64,000 nucleotides of DNA from Selaginella tamariscina (taxonomy: Eukaryota > Streptophyta > Lycopodiopsida > Selaginellales > Selaginellaceae), in contig PUQB01000098.1 of assembly GCA_003024785.1 (NCBI GenBank), positions 460,572-524,571 on the forward strand, read 5' to 3'. This document shows positions 1-12,887 of this stretch, piece by piece; positions within the stretch are counted from its first letter, which is position 1, and the number at the start of each line of letters is the position of its first letter. The notes under the pieces were generated by a model, which was given only the letters and a program-made list of their open reading frames with translations, did no database searches and had not been told where the DNA came from. Made by a program: the position numbers and the translations under genes.

Positions 1-755
1 AACAGGCATGCTTGTGCTTGCACTAGGGTGCTAAGCCTTGGGCATCCGCTCGAGGGAGGTTAGGTCTCGTAACTAGGTGTGCTTTGGCACACTTGGCTAG
101 GGGAGTGTTCTCCTTGGAATCCAGGGGTTGAACAACCTAAGCTCATTAGCAGAAGCCCTTTCGTAAGGCACTCGCAAGGTCATGTGCTTAGGGTTATCCC
201 AAACCTAGCCTTAGGGAGTTTGCTTAGCAGAACACTCGTGTCGCCTACGGCACACTCGTGTCCTCACTAAGTACTAGCCCTAGGTCTAGGGTGTAACTTG
301 GCCACTCAAACCCTTAGGGGTTAGTCGTGGTTCAGGGTACCCCTTGTCGCCCTAAAGGGGTTGTACTCCCGGATGAGGGTGATTCCTCAAGGGGTAAGTG
401 ACAATGCCTTAGCTCTGTCACGGGGTATGTGTGGAACACACGTCTCCTTGATGGGGGTTAGGGCATGAGCCTGTCTAGGTCTTCTAGGGCAAGACCCTAA
501 GTCAACTAGGGTTATCCCTCAAGGGTTTTGGGGTAGACACTCTAGGGAGACTTAGGCTAAAACAACTAGGGTTATCCCTCAAGGGTTCTGGGGCAGACAT
601 TCTAGGGAGACTTAGGCTAAACCCTAAGTCTCTTGTCCACTTGGGCATTAGAGTCTAACCCTAGGGGTCGTTGGGTTGTTCTGGGAACTTAGCGTTGCTC
701 ACAGGGTGATGACGCCGAATGGCCACTGGCAGCCACGTGTTGCCCTTTGTTAAAC
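1..755 (+). repeat. R1 dispersed repeat, copy 1
   Basis: Non-coding, more GC-rich than its surroundings, with many CCCTAG/CTAGGG and AAGGGG words. Its reverse complement is recognisable at about 5632-6275, and a partial direct copy lies at about 44895-45262. Shared landmarks are the 'aggggttagtc' block, the 'accccttgtc' block and the 'gttgctcaca' block near the right end. No reading frame, terminal repeat or transposase was found, so the family is unclassified; it could be part of a non-autonomous LTR element. Confidence 0.6.
503..620 (+). repeat. Two-copy tandem repeat of about 60 bp
   Basis: Two near-identical consecutive units, each starting 'aactagggttatccctcaag' and ending 'gacttaggctaaa', lie inside R1 copy 1. 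They differ at only a few positions. The corresponding part of the inverted copy near 5.8 kb does not clearly show the doubling. Confidence 0.75.
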
Positions 756-1096
756 CTCTGACATGTAATCCTCTAGCTAGTAACAACATGCAAACATAAG
801 GAGCAAGGTTAGGATTTAGGGACATAACTTTTCTTTTTATATAAAATTAACCTAATGTTTAAGTTTGAATTTATCAATAAAAATTTGAATGTTCTCGTAG
901 GCCCAACTTTAGCACCTTGTTGTTTCTCTTGGATTCCCATCCCCACAAAGAATGGTCAGCAATACTGTGAACAAATAGCTATGCAAATAGCCCTAGTAGC
1001 ATCTTGCCATGAGTCTCAAGAGTGCTCACAATTAGCACCAAGCCCGTAGCCCAAGGGACAATTTTTTACTTTGTAGTAGATGGGCATTGTGTACCA

Positions 1097-2560
1097 TAGA
1101 CTTTTCAACAAGCCATGCAAAGCCTAGATGCAATTGCATGGAAGAAAGTAACGAACAATGAGATGAACAACATTATCAAGAACAAGGTACTCCTCCCAAT
1201 AGTTGAGCTCCCACCAAGTAGAAAAGCAATGGACACAAAGTGGTCGTTCAAAATTAAGTCAGTCCAAATGGCCAGCCTGAGAGAGATAAAGAGCACTTGG
1301 TTGCATGCGAATTTTCTCAAGTGGAGGGAGTGGATTTTACAGAGACTTATTTACTAATGGTTAAACTCACATCTATTCGTCTCCTAATGGTGCTAGCTGC
1401 ACAGTTTAATATACAATTGGAGCAACTAGATGTGAAGACAACCTTTTTGTATGGCTACCTCAAGGAGGTGTATGTCACTATAATAAAGGGTTTCAAGCTT
1501 GAAGGAGAGACAAGCAAGTATTGCAAGTTATTAAAGTCCCTCTGGCCTAAAGCAAAGTCCATGAGCTTGGTACGAGCTGATTGACGGCTTCTTTATTGAA
1601 CAAGGCTTTAGTAGGAGTGATGCTGATACTAACGTATATATTAAGCTTGTTGGGGAGCAACTCATCATTGTAGGAGTCTATGTTGATGATTTCATTATTT
1701 TATCAGTTAACCTAGTACTCATGTTGGAGATCAAGCAGCAAATTAAGCATGAGTTTGAGATGACTGACATGAGCAAGATAAATTATTTGCTTGGGGATTC
1801 AAGTGCTGCAAGATGATGGGGTCATGGCCTTATCAAACAACAATATATCTAAGATTTTCTCAAGAGGTTTGGGTTGAACAACATGAACTCTTCGCCAACA
1901 TTGATGTTGTAGAATGTGCACTTATTCAGAGAGATGTATCTAGAGATTAAGTAGTAGAAAGAGTAGATAGTAGGCAATTTGATCTACCTAATGGTGTGTA
2001 CAAGGCCATATCTTGTGTATGTTATTGAACAAATCTCACAATCTATGAAGAACCCAGGTTGGCATCACTAGTTAACAATCATGCTTATATTACGCTACCT
2101 TAAGAGATGGTTCATGAGCACTATAAAGATGAGTATTTCAAACTTCTTAAGTTCTCATATGCAAACTATGCAAGAGATGTAGACAAGAGGAGATCAACAT
2201 CAAGCTATTATTTTAGCATGGACAATGTAGTAATTACTTGGTCTAGAAAGCAATAACATATTGCAACCTTGAGTAGTATTGAAGTTGAGTATATTAGGAT
2301 GACTTTAGTAGCTCAAGAGGCTATATGGCTAAGGCAACATTTATCAAGCCTGCAACTAAACCAAAAGAACATTTTGCTTATGATAAACAAAGGATTATTG
2401 CCATGAGGGAGTGTTCAATATCAAAACAAAGCATATTCATGTATGCTTTCATTTTATCCAAGAGCATGTGTAAGTTGGCACCATGGAGTTGAATTATTGT
2501 CTTACATGGGCTATGGTAGCAGATTTACTAAAAGCACCAACTATATTTGAGTAGCACAAA
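1097..2560 (+). pseudogene. copia pol remnant (reverse transcriptase and RNase H)
   Basis: Translated pieces match the Ty1/copia pol layout. The VEGVDFTETY-like motif at about 1322-1351 and the YVDDF catalytic box of the reverse transcriptase (about 1680) come first. A copia RNase H segment with DANYARDVDKRR-like and LSSIEVEY-like blocks follows. At least four frame changes or stops separate them, so no functional polyprotein can be made. An integrase region is absent from this copy but present in the inverted copy at 29940-30700. Confidence 0.8.
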
Positions 2561-2606
2561 GATTCATTGGGTTGTAAATATCTTAGTAGTCAAGCTTGAG
2601 GGGGAG

Positions 2607-3373
2607 TGTTGATATATAGTATAGGGTACAACATTGTATAGTAGGCCCTCTATTCACTTAATATAATACAAATGTATCTTGAGCTATCTCTTGCTCATTA
2701 ATCAATGTGTGTCTTCATCTGAATAAGTTTTAAAATTATCATCTTTCTTCTCAAATCTCTCCATCATCACTATAAATGGTGTAGCATCATGATTAATATT
2801 GTAAAGACTCTTGACATACACCTCAAGCCTCAATTCCTTCAATACACATGGGATATCTTTCACAATGTAAGCATGATTGCAAGATGCCCACACAAAAATT
2901 ATTTGTTGCTATATACAAGGCTCTATTCTCCATAGCCAAAATGAAAACCCTAGATCTACACAATTTTCTTACACAAACTCCAAGTTAGAGTATATTCCCA
3001 TTGAATCTTTCCAAACATGATATATCTCCACGCCTATAAAAGATATTTTATATTTTCTTAATTTGATTATATTAACTTTTTCTTCTATAACCGGTTTCAA
3101 GTATTACACTTCTTCCTTATTCACTTCTTTTAGCATTTACTTTATACCATACAACAAAATATCTTTCTTTTATATCATGTTTTTTCCTTTTCTTATTATA
3201 TTAAATTTTCTTTTTGGTCTATATAGCTTGTACAATCCATAAAGCACACAACCTTATCTACTTTCCCAACCTTTGTAACTTACTTTGTAAGGCTTCTTTC
3301 TTTCCCAAGTTAACTTTATCACAATCATTTTTAAATGGCACAAGATACTCAACAGAATTATTATCTCAAGTCA
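2607..3373 (+). repeat. copia 3' LTR (left copy)
   Basis: Starts TGTTGATATATAG directly after a GGGGGAG polypurine tract and ends CTCAAGTCA, giving the canonical TG...CA ends. The inverted mate at 27112-27844 has the same ends and lies next to an equivalent polypurine tract. Sequence past the ends differs between the copies, which fixes the boundary. Confidence 0.75.
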
Positions 3374-5631
3374 ATAGGTTAACTTAAAAAACATCATTCA
3401 TGTTTAACTTTATAAATTGTCATATAAGTCTATATAACTTCAAGAAGTCTCTCATCCCAATCCTTTTAATTCTTTTAAATATTTTCTTTAAAACATTCCT
3501 AAGGACCTTAATTATTTTATTAATAAAATGTTCTCTTATATCACTTATTATCTCCTTAGGAATTATAATCATCATGTCATGGGTTCTATTTTTACCCATT
3601 TAGTCATAATATAGTCAATAAGTACTCAAACATATTGATTCTTTTTTATACTCACAAGATTTATATATTCATATCTTTGCATGTGTATGTGTATGTGTAT
3701 GTGCATGTCTATGTATGTATTGGAACCATATATACATACATAGAATATTTATAGTTTATTTCAAAGCAGCTTATCGAGTAAAATTATGCATGTGCATAAA
3801 ATGTTTTAAAATATATATTATTTTTGCTCAATAATATATTGGGAATGTGATAAGAACTTTAATAATTATAATGTCTTTATTTAATTTAAAGTTTAATAAT
3901 TAAAAAGGTAAAAGAGATTCTAAGTATAAGTCTATTTAAATAATTAAAAAGTTAAAAGTTTAGGGTTTAAGTTTATTTAAATAAATTTAGAATAAGGACA
4001 AATGACATAAACAATTAGTAATTCATTATATAAATGATTTAGTTTACAATTAATGATAAATGAAGTAAGTTGGATAATGGAGAAGGGTTTAAACAAAACA
4101 AGCATTATAAATTTGAATAAAATACTATAGCAATAATCTTAAATGAATAATAAATCAAGTAAGTTAGATGGGTGATTCTGGACTGAAGGTAAATATTATA
4201 AGTTTTAATTTAGATTATTACATATCACACCAATAATCTCAAGTCACCAACTTTAATATTTTGTGAATATCAAAATGTTTAACAACAAGGTGTGATGATA
4301 TTATAACACTTAAAAAGGTGATAAGAATTAATTGGTAAATATAATAAGTAACAATTTATTTTGAGATTCAAATTGTTAAAACTTATCATTGTCAATTAAA
4401 TGCAAAATTATTTATAAGTTGAGAAACAAAGTAATAATGATAAAACATAATATGTGTTTTGTTTTGTTAAGAGCCTAATAATATATGATTATAAAATGAA
4501 ATCATGTTAAAAAATGATCTTAATAACATTATTAATATTTCAAAAAACTTATTTAAAATTCTTATATGTGGTCATCATAAACTATAATTTAATGTGGGGA
4601 AGTGTGTATATGTTAAATGATTTTTGTCATGTATTTCATAATTTATATTATATTATAGTTTAGTTCTTCATATAAAACACATAGCTTGATCACACATATA
4701 ATTAATATGGTATGTGTGTGTGCTTATCTTGCTAAATGTGTTAAAAGTGTTTGTGACAATTGTTGTAGTTAAAGTTGGCAAGATAAATTCCTTTCTCTCT
4801 CTATATATATCATGTCGATGGCTATAGTTGGTGTGTAATTTAACTTAAGTAATTTGTTAGAATGTACTTAAGTAATTTGTTAGAATGTAATGTGAAACTA
4901 ATCACCTCTTCATATACATTAAGAAGTGCAAAATTTAATACATTAACCTTTACAACAAAGAATTTAATATTACTATGAATATAACATTTACTTTTAACAT
5001 CCATGTAAATAACTTATAATTTTGTATAAGATTAAGTAGTATACTCAAATAAATCATGTATCTTATGTGAATAAGATACAAAGGACTTTATATTTCATAT
5101 CAATCATGTGTCCATATAAATAAAATACAAAAGATTCTACTTTTGAATCATTTAATTAATTAGACTTCTTAATCTTAAGAAATCAAAATTGTTATCACAA
5201 GGTAGATCAGATAAATCACACATCACATATAAATAAAATAAAAAGAACCTATTTAATAGTAATGATAACAATAACAATGGTAGCATCTTGACAACCACTA
5301 GAACCACCTAGATTCACCTCACATCTGACTTATGGAGTCCTCAATAATTAAATAATAATGAAATATTTTATTGTGTACTATGAACAATGTTGCCCACTAT
5401 ACTCATTACAATAAATGATTTTATGTTTGTAGGATAAAGAAAACCCTCTTTATAAAAAAAATAAATAACATACTTAAACTAAACTTTTTATATTCTCATA
5501 TTAAAGCAAAGAAATAATTACTTAATTAAACCTTGATATGGTTAACTTATGTTGTGTAATAATAAAATACAAAGTATCTTTCATAATAATTAATTAACTT
5601 TTGTTTAGCCAGTTTAAGAGGAAAATTATCA
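3374..5631. other. AT-rich intergenic DNA, no gene seen
   Basis: Strongly AT-rich, with short TG/TA runs (about 3680-3720) and a small local duplication of 'acttaagtaatttgttagaatgta' type sequence near 4845-4890. No frame of useful length, no RNA gene and no transposon hallmark was recognised. Confidence 0.6.
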
Positions 5632-6275
5632 GAGTTTTAACCTGGAGGGCTAGCACATGGTTACCAAGTGGTTATTCAGTGTCAATACCTTATGTGAGCA
5701 ATGCCAAGTCTTCCAAGCCAACCCCTAAAGACGCAGATGCCCAATAGGCACAAGACTTAGGGTCCTATTCTAAGTCCTCTACAATGATTATTCTTCAAAC
5801 CTTAAAAGATAATCCAAGTAAAATTTAAGGTCCTGCTTCAAAAGACTTAGATAGACTCATGCCCCAACCCCATTATGGAGACAAGCCTTGCACATACGTT
5901 CATGACATAACCAACCCTCATAAGGAGTACAACCCCTTTAAGGTGACAAGGGGTGCCTTGAACCATAACTAACTCCTAAGAGTTTGAGTGATCAAGTCAT
6001 ACTTAGTCCTAAGGTTAATACTTAATGAAGACACGAGTGTGCACCATAGGCAAACATGAGTGTTTATTAAGTAAACTTCCCAAGGCTAGGTTTGGATAAC
6101 CTTAAATATATAACTCCACAAGTGCCTCACAAAAAGGCTCCTATTAATGAGATTAGGTTGTTCAACCCCTAGATTTTAAAAAGAACACCCCTTAGCCAAA
6201 GTATACCAATAGCGCACCTAGTTACGAGACCTAACCTCTCTTGAGCCAATGCTTAAGGCTTCAAGCACACATGCT
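5632..6275 (-). repeat. R1 dispersed repeat, copy 2 (inverted)
   Basis: The reverse complement follows copy 1 (1-755) in the same order over most of its length, with many C-to-T and G-to-A differences. With copy 1 it forms an inverted pair flanking the left copia element and an AT-rich spacer of about 2.2 kb. Confidence 0.6.
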
Positions 6276-6406
6276 TTCTAAAGTATCCAACCCTCAATTA
6301 CAAACCCATGACACAACCCCAAAGGGCATGCCTTGGTCATTATATTATGTGTCGTCTAATCTATTGTCACATGTTCATGTGACATTGTTTCCAAGATGGG
6401 TCATCA

Positions 6407-6700
6407 TGCCATGGAACTTGGTAAAGAAACATGTCAACTAAGAATCCATGCTTACATTTGGACAAAAACATGGATGTGCCCTGCTTAATTATAAGTGTTA
6501 CATCTAGTTTGACGTGGAGGAGGAGGTTGAGACAAGCCTCAACCTTTATGCCATGGAACTTGGTAAAGAAACATGTCAACCAAGAATCCATGCCTACATC
6601 TGGACAAAGACACAGATGTGCCCTACTTAGTTGTGAGTGTTAAATCTAGTTTGACGTGAGAGAATGAGACAAACCTCAACCTTTACCTTTGAATAGGGCT
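6407..6700 (+). repeat. Tandem duplication, period about 142 bp
   Basis: Two consecutive units begin at about 6408 and 6550 with 'atgccatggaacttggtaaa' and run through the 'ctagtttgacgtg' block. They differ mainly by transitions. The short open frames here arise from the repeat and are not regarded as genes. Confidence 0.75.
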
Positions 6701-6709
6701 CCAACCCGA

Positions 6710-9700
6710 TGCCTTCGGGACAAGGTCGGGCTTGGCAAGGCCTGGCCCTATGGCCTTGGGGCGACCCCATGGCTAGCCTTAACTTTTGTTACATAGCCCT
6801 AACCTTACCCCATGCCACATGGCAATAATGTGAAATGCTTGTTAGCCTAATGGAAGACATTTACATGATGAACAACAGCGTCATATTTAGAAATTATTCA
6901 AAGTATTATGGTGCCATTGAATAATTAGACATGGGTAAAGTGTTTGCCACCATGACATAGGTGAGAAAGTATAAAAGGATACATATGGATAAGTAAAAAG
7001 AATAACTATATATATAAAAAACTAAAACCTTCAAAAATTACATATTTTATGTACCTAAAATCTTAAGATAGGGTCAAAACCCTAAGTACTATTGGCCTTG
7101 TCGGGCTAGCCCTAGCCAAAGACCGGCCCTAAAGTCTCAAGGTTAGGTCGGAGTCCTACCCTTGGCCAAAGACCAACCTCGATCAGGGCAGCCTTGAAGT
7201 CTCAAAGCCCTACCCTTGAAATGTGCAATCTGACAAGATTTCCATACATAAATTCGCTAACATTAAGGGTAGAAGGTGGATGTACCCCTGTTGTTTGGAT
7301 GTTGAGGCGGCACAACAAAAGGTTGTGCCTTGACAACACAAGCTAGAACTTGCACCGGTAAAAGAGTAAATGAACTTATAAACCCTCACTACGTATACAC
7401 TATTTTATTTATGTGACGAAGCCCCCCATCTTTTCCTGTTTGTATAAGTGGGTTGGCATGGAATGCTAACCCCTTTATTAAATAGATGAGCTTAACCTAA
7501 CTTAACTCACTCGAGGGGTGGGTTAGGTCAACCCTAGGGTGTTCCTAACCCTATTCGACATGTTGAACTCATCTGAATTAATTAAAAAATTTAACTAGGA
7601 TGTCAAAATTAGAGGAGAGGTTTTCTAAAAAGTAAGTTCTACTTTCACTTAAAATTTTTCAAGGCATCTAGTGACAATCGGTCAAACTACAAATACACCA
7701 AGCGGGGTTATTTCTCATTATATTTAGGATCCATTAACATAGTACAGTGTGTAATAACAGTTAATGTTTGAAATAAAGAAGAGTCAAACTATGACAACAA
7801 TGATAATAATTTTATAATTAGTCCACAATTATTTATAATAAATCACCGTTTTAAGAAGATAAGAAGATTTGGATTGTTAAATAAACTCATTAGAAAAGTT
7901 CTTATACATACTATTAAGATTTATTGGATAGAGCTTATGAATTGAACCTTACAAGAGTTAAACACCTCACATACATGTTCCATATGCCTTGTGACTACCG
8001 TAATTTGAATGTAACCCAAACACCTCACTTTCATGTTCCAATAATATAAATAAGTACTTTAAAGGTTTTATATTTTAATATATAATTTTTAATATGTTAT
8101 TTATATTGATATTAGGTTTCTCTTGCAGAGATCTTAGAATATTATTAAAATATTTTTTATTATTATGATTTTTTAAATAAAAGTTTTAAAATTAAAATAA
8201 AATATAAACCATTCAATTATATATCTTTAACATGTATTTCATCATAATATTAAGTTCCTTATATTAAATATAAAATATTAATATATTTTTATGTTTTATT
8301 ATAATTTTTAAACAAGACTTCATATGTTTGACATATGTTAGTGTGAAATAGTACACGTGCACACAAACATTAGTTTGCATGGCAGCCACATGGCGATGCT
8401 ACATGTCATTTGCATGTCACATGGTTGGAGGTAAGTTCGTACATAAGCAGAGTTTTATGATAAAGACATTATTTTATATCGGTTCATTCTTATATATCAA
8501 ATAATAAGTTATAGATTACGATTGTCAGATGTATAAATTTAATTAATACAATCACATGAAGAAGAGATTATTTATATGATTTGTATAAAACAATTTGTTA
8601 TCAGAGATTCACTAGAGATGATCGGTCTTACTTTAATTCATATCGATTTTAAAATGTGTCGTTTAAAGGCCCCAAAAGAAAGGATGGTGTAAATAGTATA
8701 AACTCATGTACACATTAATTACATGGTACATGGAGGTACATTTATATAAATAGGATTTTGTGATGATATAATATTTTATGTTCTTTCAATACTTCTCATA
8801 GTCCCTTACAGCTATATAATTATTTTTAGTATTTAAGATTACAATAGATTAAAACCAAAAATTCAATTACAATGTACTTAACATATATGTTTTATTATTA
8901 TTATTTTCTTACAATGATTTTTATTTATTTAAACATATTTAAGTATTAAGAAAATATTTCATTTGTTTTTCAATACAGAAGATTCTTAAATGAAGTTCGC
9001 CATATGAAGATATATTCTTAGAGTATACTGCATTATTGATTATAAAGCCTCATCAAAATCTAAGTTTTTCACCTGAGTATTAAAGATGTATGTATATGTG
9101 TTTTCTTAAACATTATATATATTAACTTAAACAAGGCATTAATCAGGTATTGACAGTTTAAGGGATTATATATTCTAACTTGAACATATACAGGCTACAT
9201 GATATAAACACACAGGAGCTTATTAGATGTTGATATATAGACAATGTAATTATGTATAGTGTGTGCACGTGAGAGCGTGTGTGTGTAATTCTAGTGCCTT
9301 TATATTTTTTGTTGCCGCTGAATATTATGTCTATGGTTTGAGAGGCCTAATATAAGACATTAAAAAGACCAAATTGTGGAAGACATCAAAAGTATAGCAT
9401 TTCATATGTGAAGTTTACGTTAAATAAATAAATACACTGAACTTATTAAACCAAAGCAATTCTATTGAAGAAAAATAAAACTGAATAACGTCCTCTTTTC
9501 ACATTTGGATAAGAAAGAGAGAGAAAGCGGAGAAAAAAAATAAAACATATATAATAATATAGTAATAATAATAATCGTTATACCGTTTAACATGTCTAAA
9601 TATGGATGTTCATAATCTAAAGTAATTATTGTTATAGATATTACAAAGTATATATTAAATCACAGAAGTTAACTAGCGATATTATTTACTTAATTATATG

Positions 9701-10080
9701 TTTAAGCAGCCCCTTCCGGTGTGAGACATCTGCATACACTAAACTGTCGAATCAACATTTTAAAAATATATTTAAAAATATATACTAAAGTAGAATCACG
9801 TTGATTGCGGCGACACGGAAGTCGAGTATATCGAATATGAGAGTAATATTGTGTGAAGGCGATACCCACGTAATACCCCTTTGCACTATGTAAAGGCATT
9901 ATGATGCAGTCATAAACACACATAATGTCGGTTAACACTAGTTTTTATTGTTTTATATTGAATTAAATAACTCTCAAGTTGTTAATAGAGTTGACAATGC
10001 TAAATAAAATCTCTCAATTGTACTGTTTTGTCCCAAAGTCCACCCAGTAGTACAGAATTGGTAGTACAGCCTATGCATGC
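6710..10080. other. Intergenic DNA, no gene seen
   Basis: The first 850 bp contain GC-richer, internally repetitive DNA (7095-7210 holds two diverged copies of an 'agccaaagacc...agtctcaa' unit). The remainder is AT-rich with scattered TG/AG microsatellite tracts. Short open frames, such as one at 9702-9938 on the minus strand, have no recognisable domain. Confidence 0.5.
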
Positions 10081-10088
10081 TATAAAAC
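10081..10088 (+). promoter_or_regulatory. Probable TATA box of the FRO gene
   Basis: The sequence tataaaac lies 44 bases before the proposed ATG at 10125, a plausible spacing for a short 5' leader. An out-of-frame ATG at 10111 lies between the two. No iron-response element could be assigned by eye. Confidence 0.4.
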
Positions 10089-10124
10089 ACGGTATACTCC
10101 ACACACTTTAATGTGTAAAAAGCA

Positions 10125-10619
10125 ATGGCAGAAAATGCAGCTCTTCGAACTGCACTTAAGTTCTTCATGGCTGTTGTATTTGCAGGATGGATGCTTGTTT
10201 GGATAATGCGCCCCACGAGGGCTTGGACTAACGATTTCTGGAACCCTCTCCGTAAACACGTATCTGACAAGGCGTATGGAGACACAGGTCTCTCTCTCTC
10301 TCTCTATATATTATACTTACTGACGGAATATGCATGCAGGTGCTTATACACTTATTTTCACTGCTCCGATTCTGTTGGTGGCTTTCATGGGGGCGATCTA
10401 TTTAAGCATGGTTAAGAAAACCAACCAAGAGTAAGCTCTATCAGATATACAGAAGATCTTATCAACTTCCACTTAATCAGTGCATAAAAACCGTAACATT
10501 ATATATATAGAAGATGTACTGTATATAAGTGTGTTATTCAGAAGGTGTATATGTCTATCTGCTAAACTGCAGTTGCTTCTGCTATATGAGAATCATAATG
10601 TTAACTCAAGAGTAGCAAG

Positions 10620-10654
<35 letters not shown>

Positions 10655-12856
10655 GTGTGTGCGTGCGCGCGCGCGTGTGCATACGTATATATTTATATAG
10701 TTCATCATGTACAGGATCAAGACATCACTTAAGATGAATCCATGGAATTACCCAGTGTTTGTTCGAGGTCCATTAGCTCTTATTTCTTTAAGTGAGATTA
10801 TACTCTTGGGAGCCTTTGTTGCCTTGTTTGGATGGACAACGGCCAAGCACATCAAAAATTCATTTGACAGGATAAACATTCCATATATGACAATGCCCGG
10901 CATGGACATGCATATGGATCCTTTGTAAGTAAAAGTGTGTGTGTATGTGAAACGGAATAATATATTGCTTATCTCACATCAGTGATATATGTGCAAAATA
11001 ATATATATTGCAGTACTCTGTACTACTTCTAGTACACAGTACTGCAGTACATATGATATACTGCACATGCACATACATAGTACTGCAATATTAGATATAC
11101 TATTCTGCAGTCTGCATCTATAGAGGCTATGTATATAGCATACCTGTAAACGAATTCATACATATAATATTACATACATACAAAAGTATGTATTTGTGCA
11201 TATATACATATATGCACAAACAGCATATGTATATGTACAAATTGTATATTAAGGTGTATATAAATTTATATAATTTACTTTAATTATAAATAGGTGGGAA
11301 AGGAAGTTCAATATAGTTGGAGGTAGGCTGGGCGCGGCTGGAGCTGTACCGTTTGCATTTTTCTTCCAATTGCAAGATTTTCGTCTCTGTTCCAGTTAAT
11401 TAAGATACCATTTGAGCACTCGGTCCGTTATCATATTTGGACTGGACATATCATGATGGTCTATGGTCTGCACACGCCATTGTTTACATCCTTTACTGGC
11501 CTACTGCGCATAAATCAATGAGGTACTTCGTGTGTGTGTGTGTGTGTGTGCGTGTGCACGCACATACATCTGCCTTTGTGTGGTGCGTGTGGAGAAACAG
11601 GGTGTGTGTGTGTTATGTGAATTGTGTTACAGGCATTTATATATACTGCAAGTTGTATCAACAAAATAAAACTCTGTTTATTATAATTTATTAATTAACA
11701 ATATAATTGTGATTATAGAAATTTATACACATGTGATAAATATTTTGTATGTAATTATGTTAATTAATTCAATTTGAAACAGAACTATACGAAAGACCAT
11801 GATAATTTTATACTAATATAATTATATACTGACAGTAATTTATCCTACAAAGTGTATTATACATTGGTAGCATGATATGGAAAATATTTCCTCATTTATG
11901 TTGTGTGTGAGAGATAGAGAATCCTTTTAAGTTGTCAGCTTGAAGCATGTGTATATATGTGTATATGTGCATATATACTAAATAAATAATAATTAAAATA
12001 AAATAATTTAAGCATGTCGTTTTCAACTAATACATCATCACAATTAACACGTGGCCCGCGATAACTTGCTTGTTGCAATTAATTACATAACTAGTCTTCT
12101 TGCAGTTTATTAAGTGGGGTAAGACGGATATAGCCGGATTCACGGGATTAGTGGCATGGATAATCGGATTAGCTATATGGTTAACGTCCTTAAATCCAGT
12201 CCGGAAACATAAGTTCGAGCTGTTTTACTACACACACCATCTATACATCGTCTTCGTAATATTCTTTGTATTTCACGTTGGTGAGAAATGGTTGGCTATG
12301 ATGGTTGCAGGAATATTCCTGTTCATGATCGACCGTCTATTTAGATTCCTGCAGTCGAGAAGGCATGTTGAAGTTGTATCTGCAAGGATTATTTCTTCGG
12401 AAACTATCGAACTTACATTTGCAAAGCTTCCAAGTAAGCCAATATATATTAAGCATTTACTGTATTAACACCAAACACACGCTCGCACACACGTACTTAC
12501 GATTGTATTATGCAGATTTACACTTCCTCCGGCCAGTGTGATATTTCTCAACTTACCTGTAATCTCGATATTACAATGGCATCCCTTCACCGTGATTAGC
12601 AGCTCAAATGTAGAAACAGACCGTCTTTCAATCCTTGTGAAATGTAGTGGAAAATGGACACGAAAACTCCAGGAAATTGTAGTTCAAGCAAGTGAGAAAG
12701 ACGGCCCTTCCCATTTTGAAGCTTCTATTGAAGGTCCACATGGTCACAACTTGGACTACATCCATATGTAAGTGTGTGCATGTGCGCGCGCGTGTGTGGT
12801 GCACATTTGTATGTAGATGATCTCTCTCTCTCTCTCCCCTCTCTCTCTCTCTCTCT

Positions 12857-12887
<31 letters not shown>

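Larger units (their letters stand above)
763..3373 (+). mobile_element. Ty1/copia retrotransposon, 5'-truncated, decayed
   Basis: The 3' part of a copia element. Pol remnants run 1097-2560: the reverse transcriptase entry region (MDTKW near 1231), then YVDDF near 1680, then an RNase H region (near 2160-2330, SSIEVEY). A purine-rich tract before 2607 leads into a 3' LTR (2607-3373). Frames are broken by stops and indels throughout. The 5' end stops abruptly next to R1 at about 763; no gag, protease, integrase core or 5' LTR is present on this side. The same sequence is present in inverted orientation at 27112-29715. Confidence 0.8.

Noticed and set aside
9702..10285. Minus-strand frames upstream of and over FRO exon 1
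   Set aside because: One overlaps the FRO start in antisense and the other has no recognisable motif; FRO explains the conservation.
10480..10737. Plus-strand frame in the second FRO intron
   Set aside because: Consists of a TC/GT microsatellite and intron sequence; it overlaps exon 3 in a different frame.
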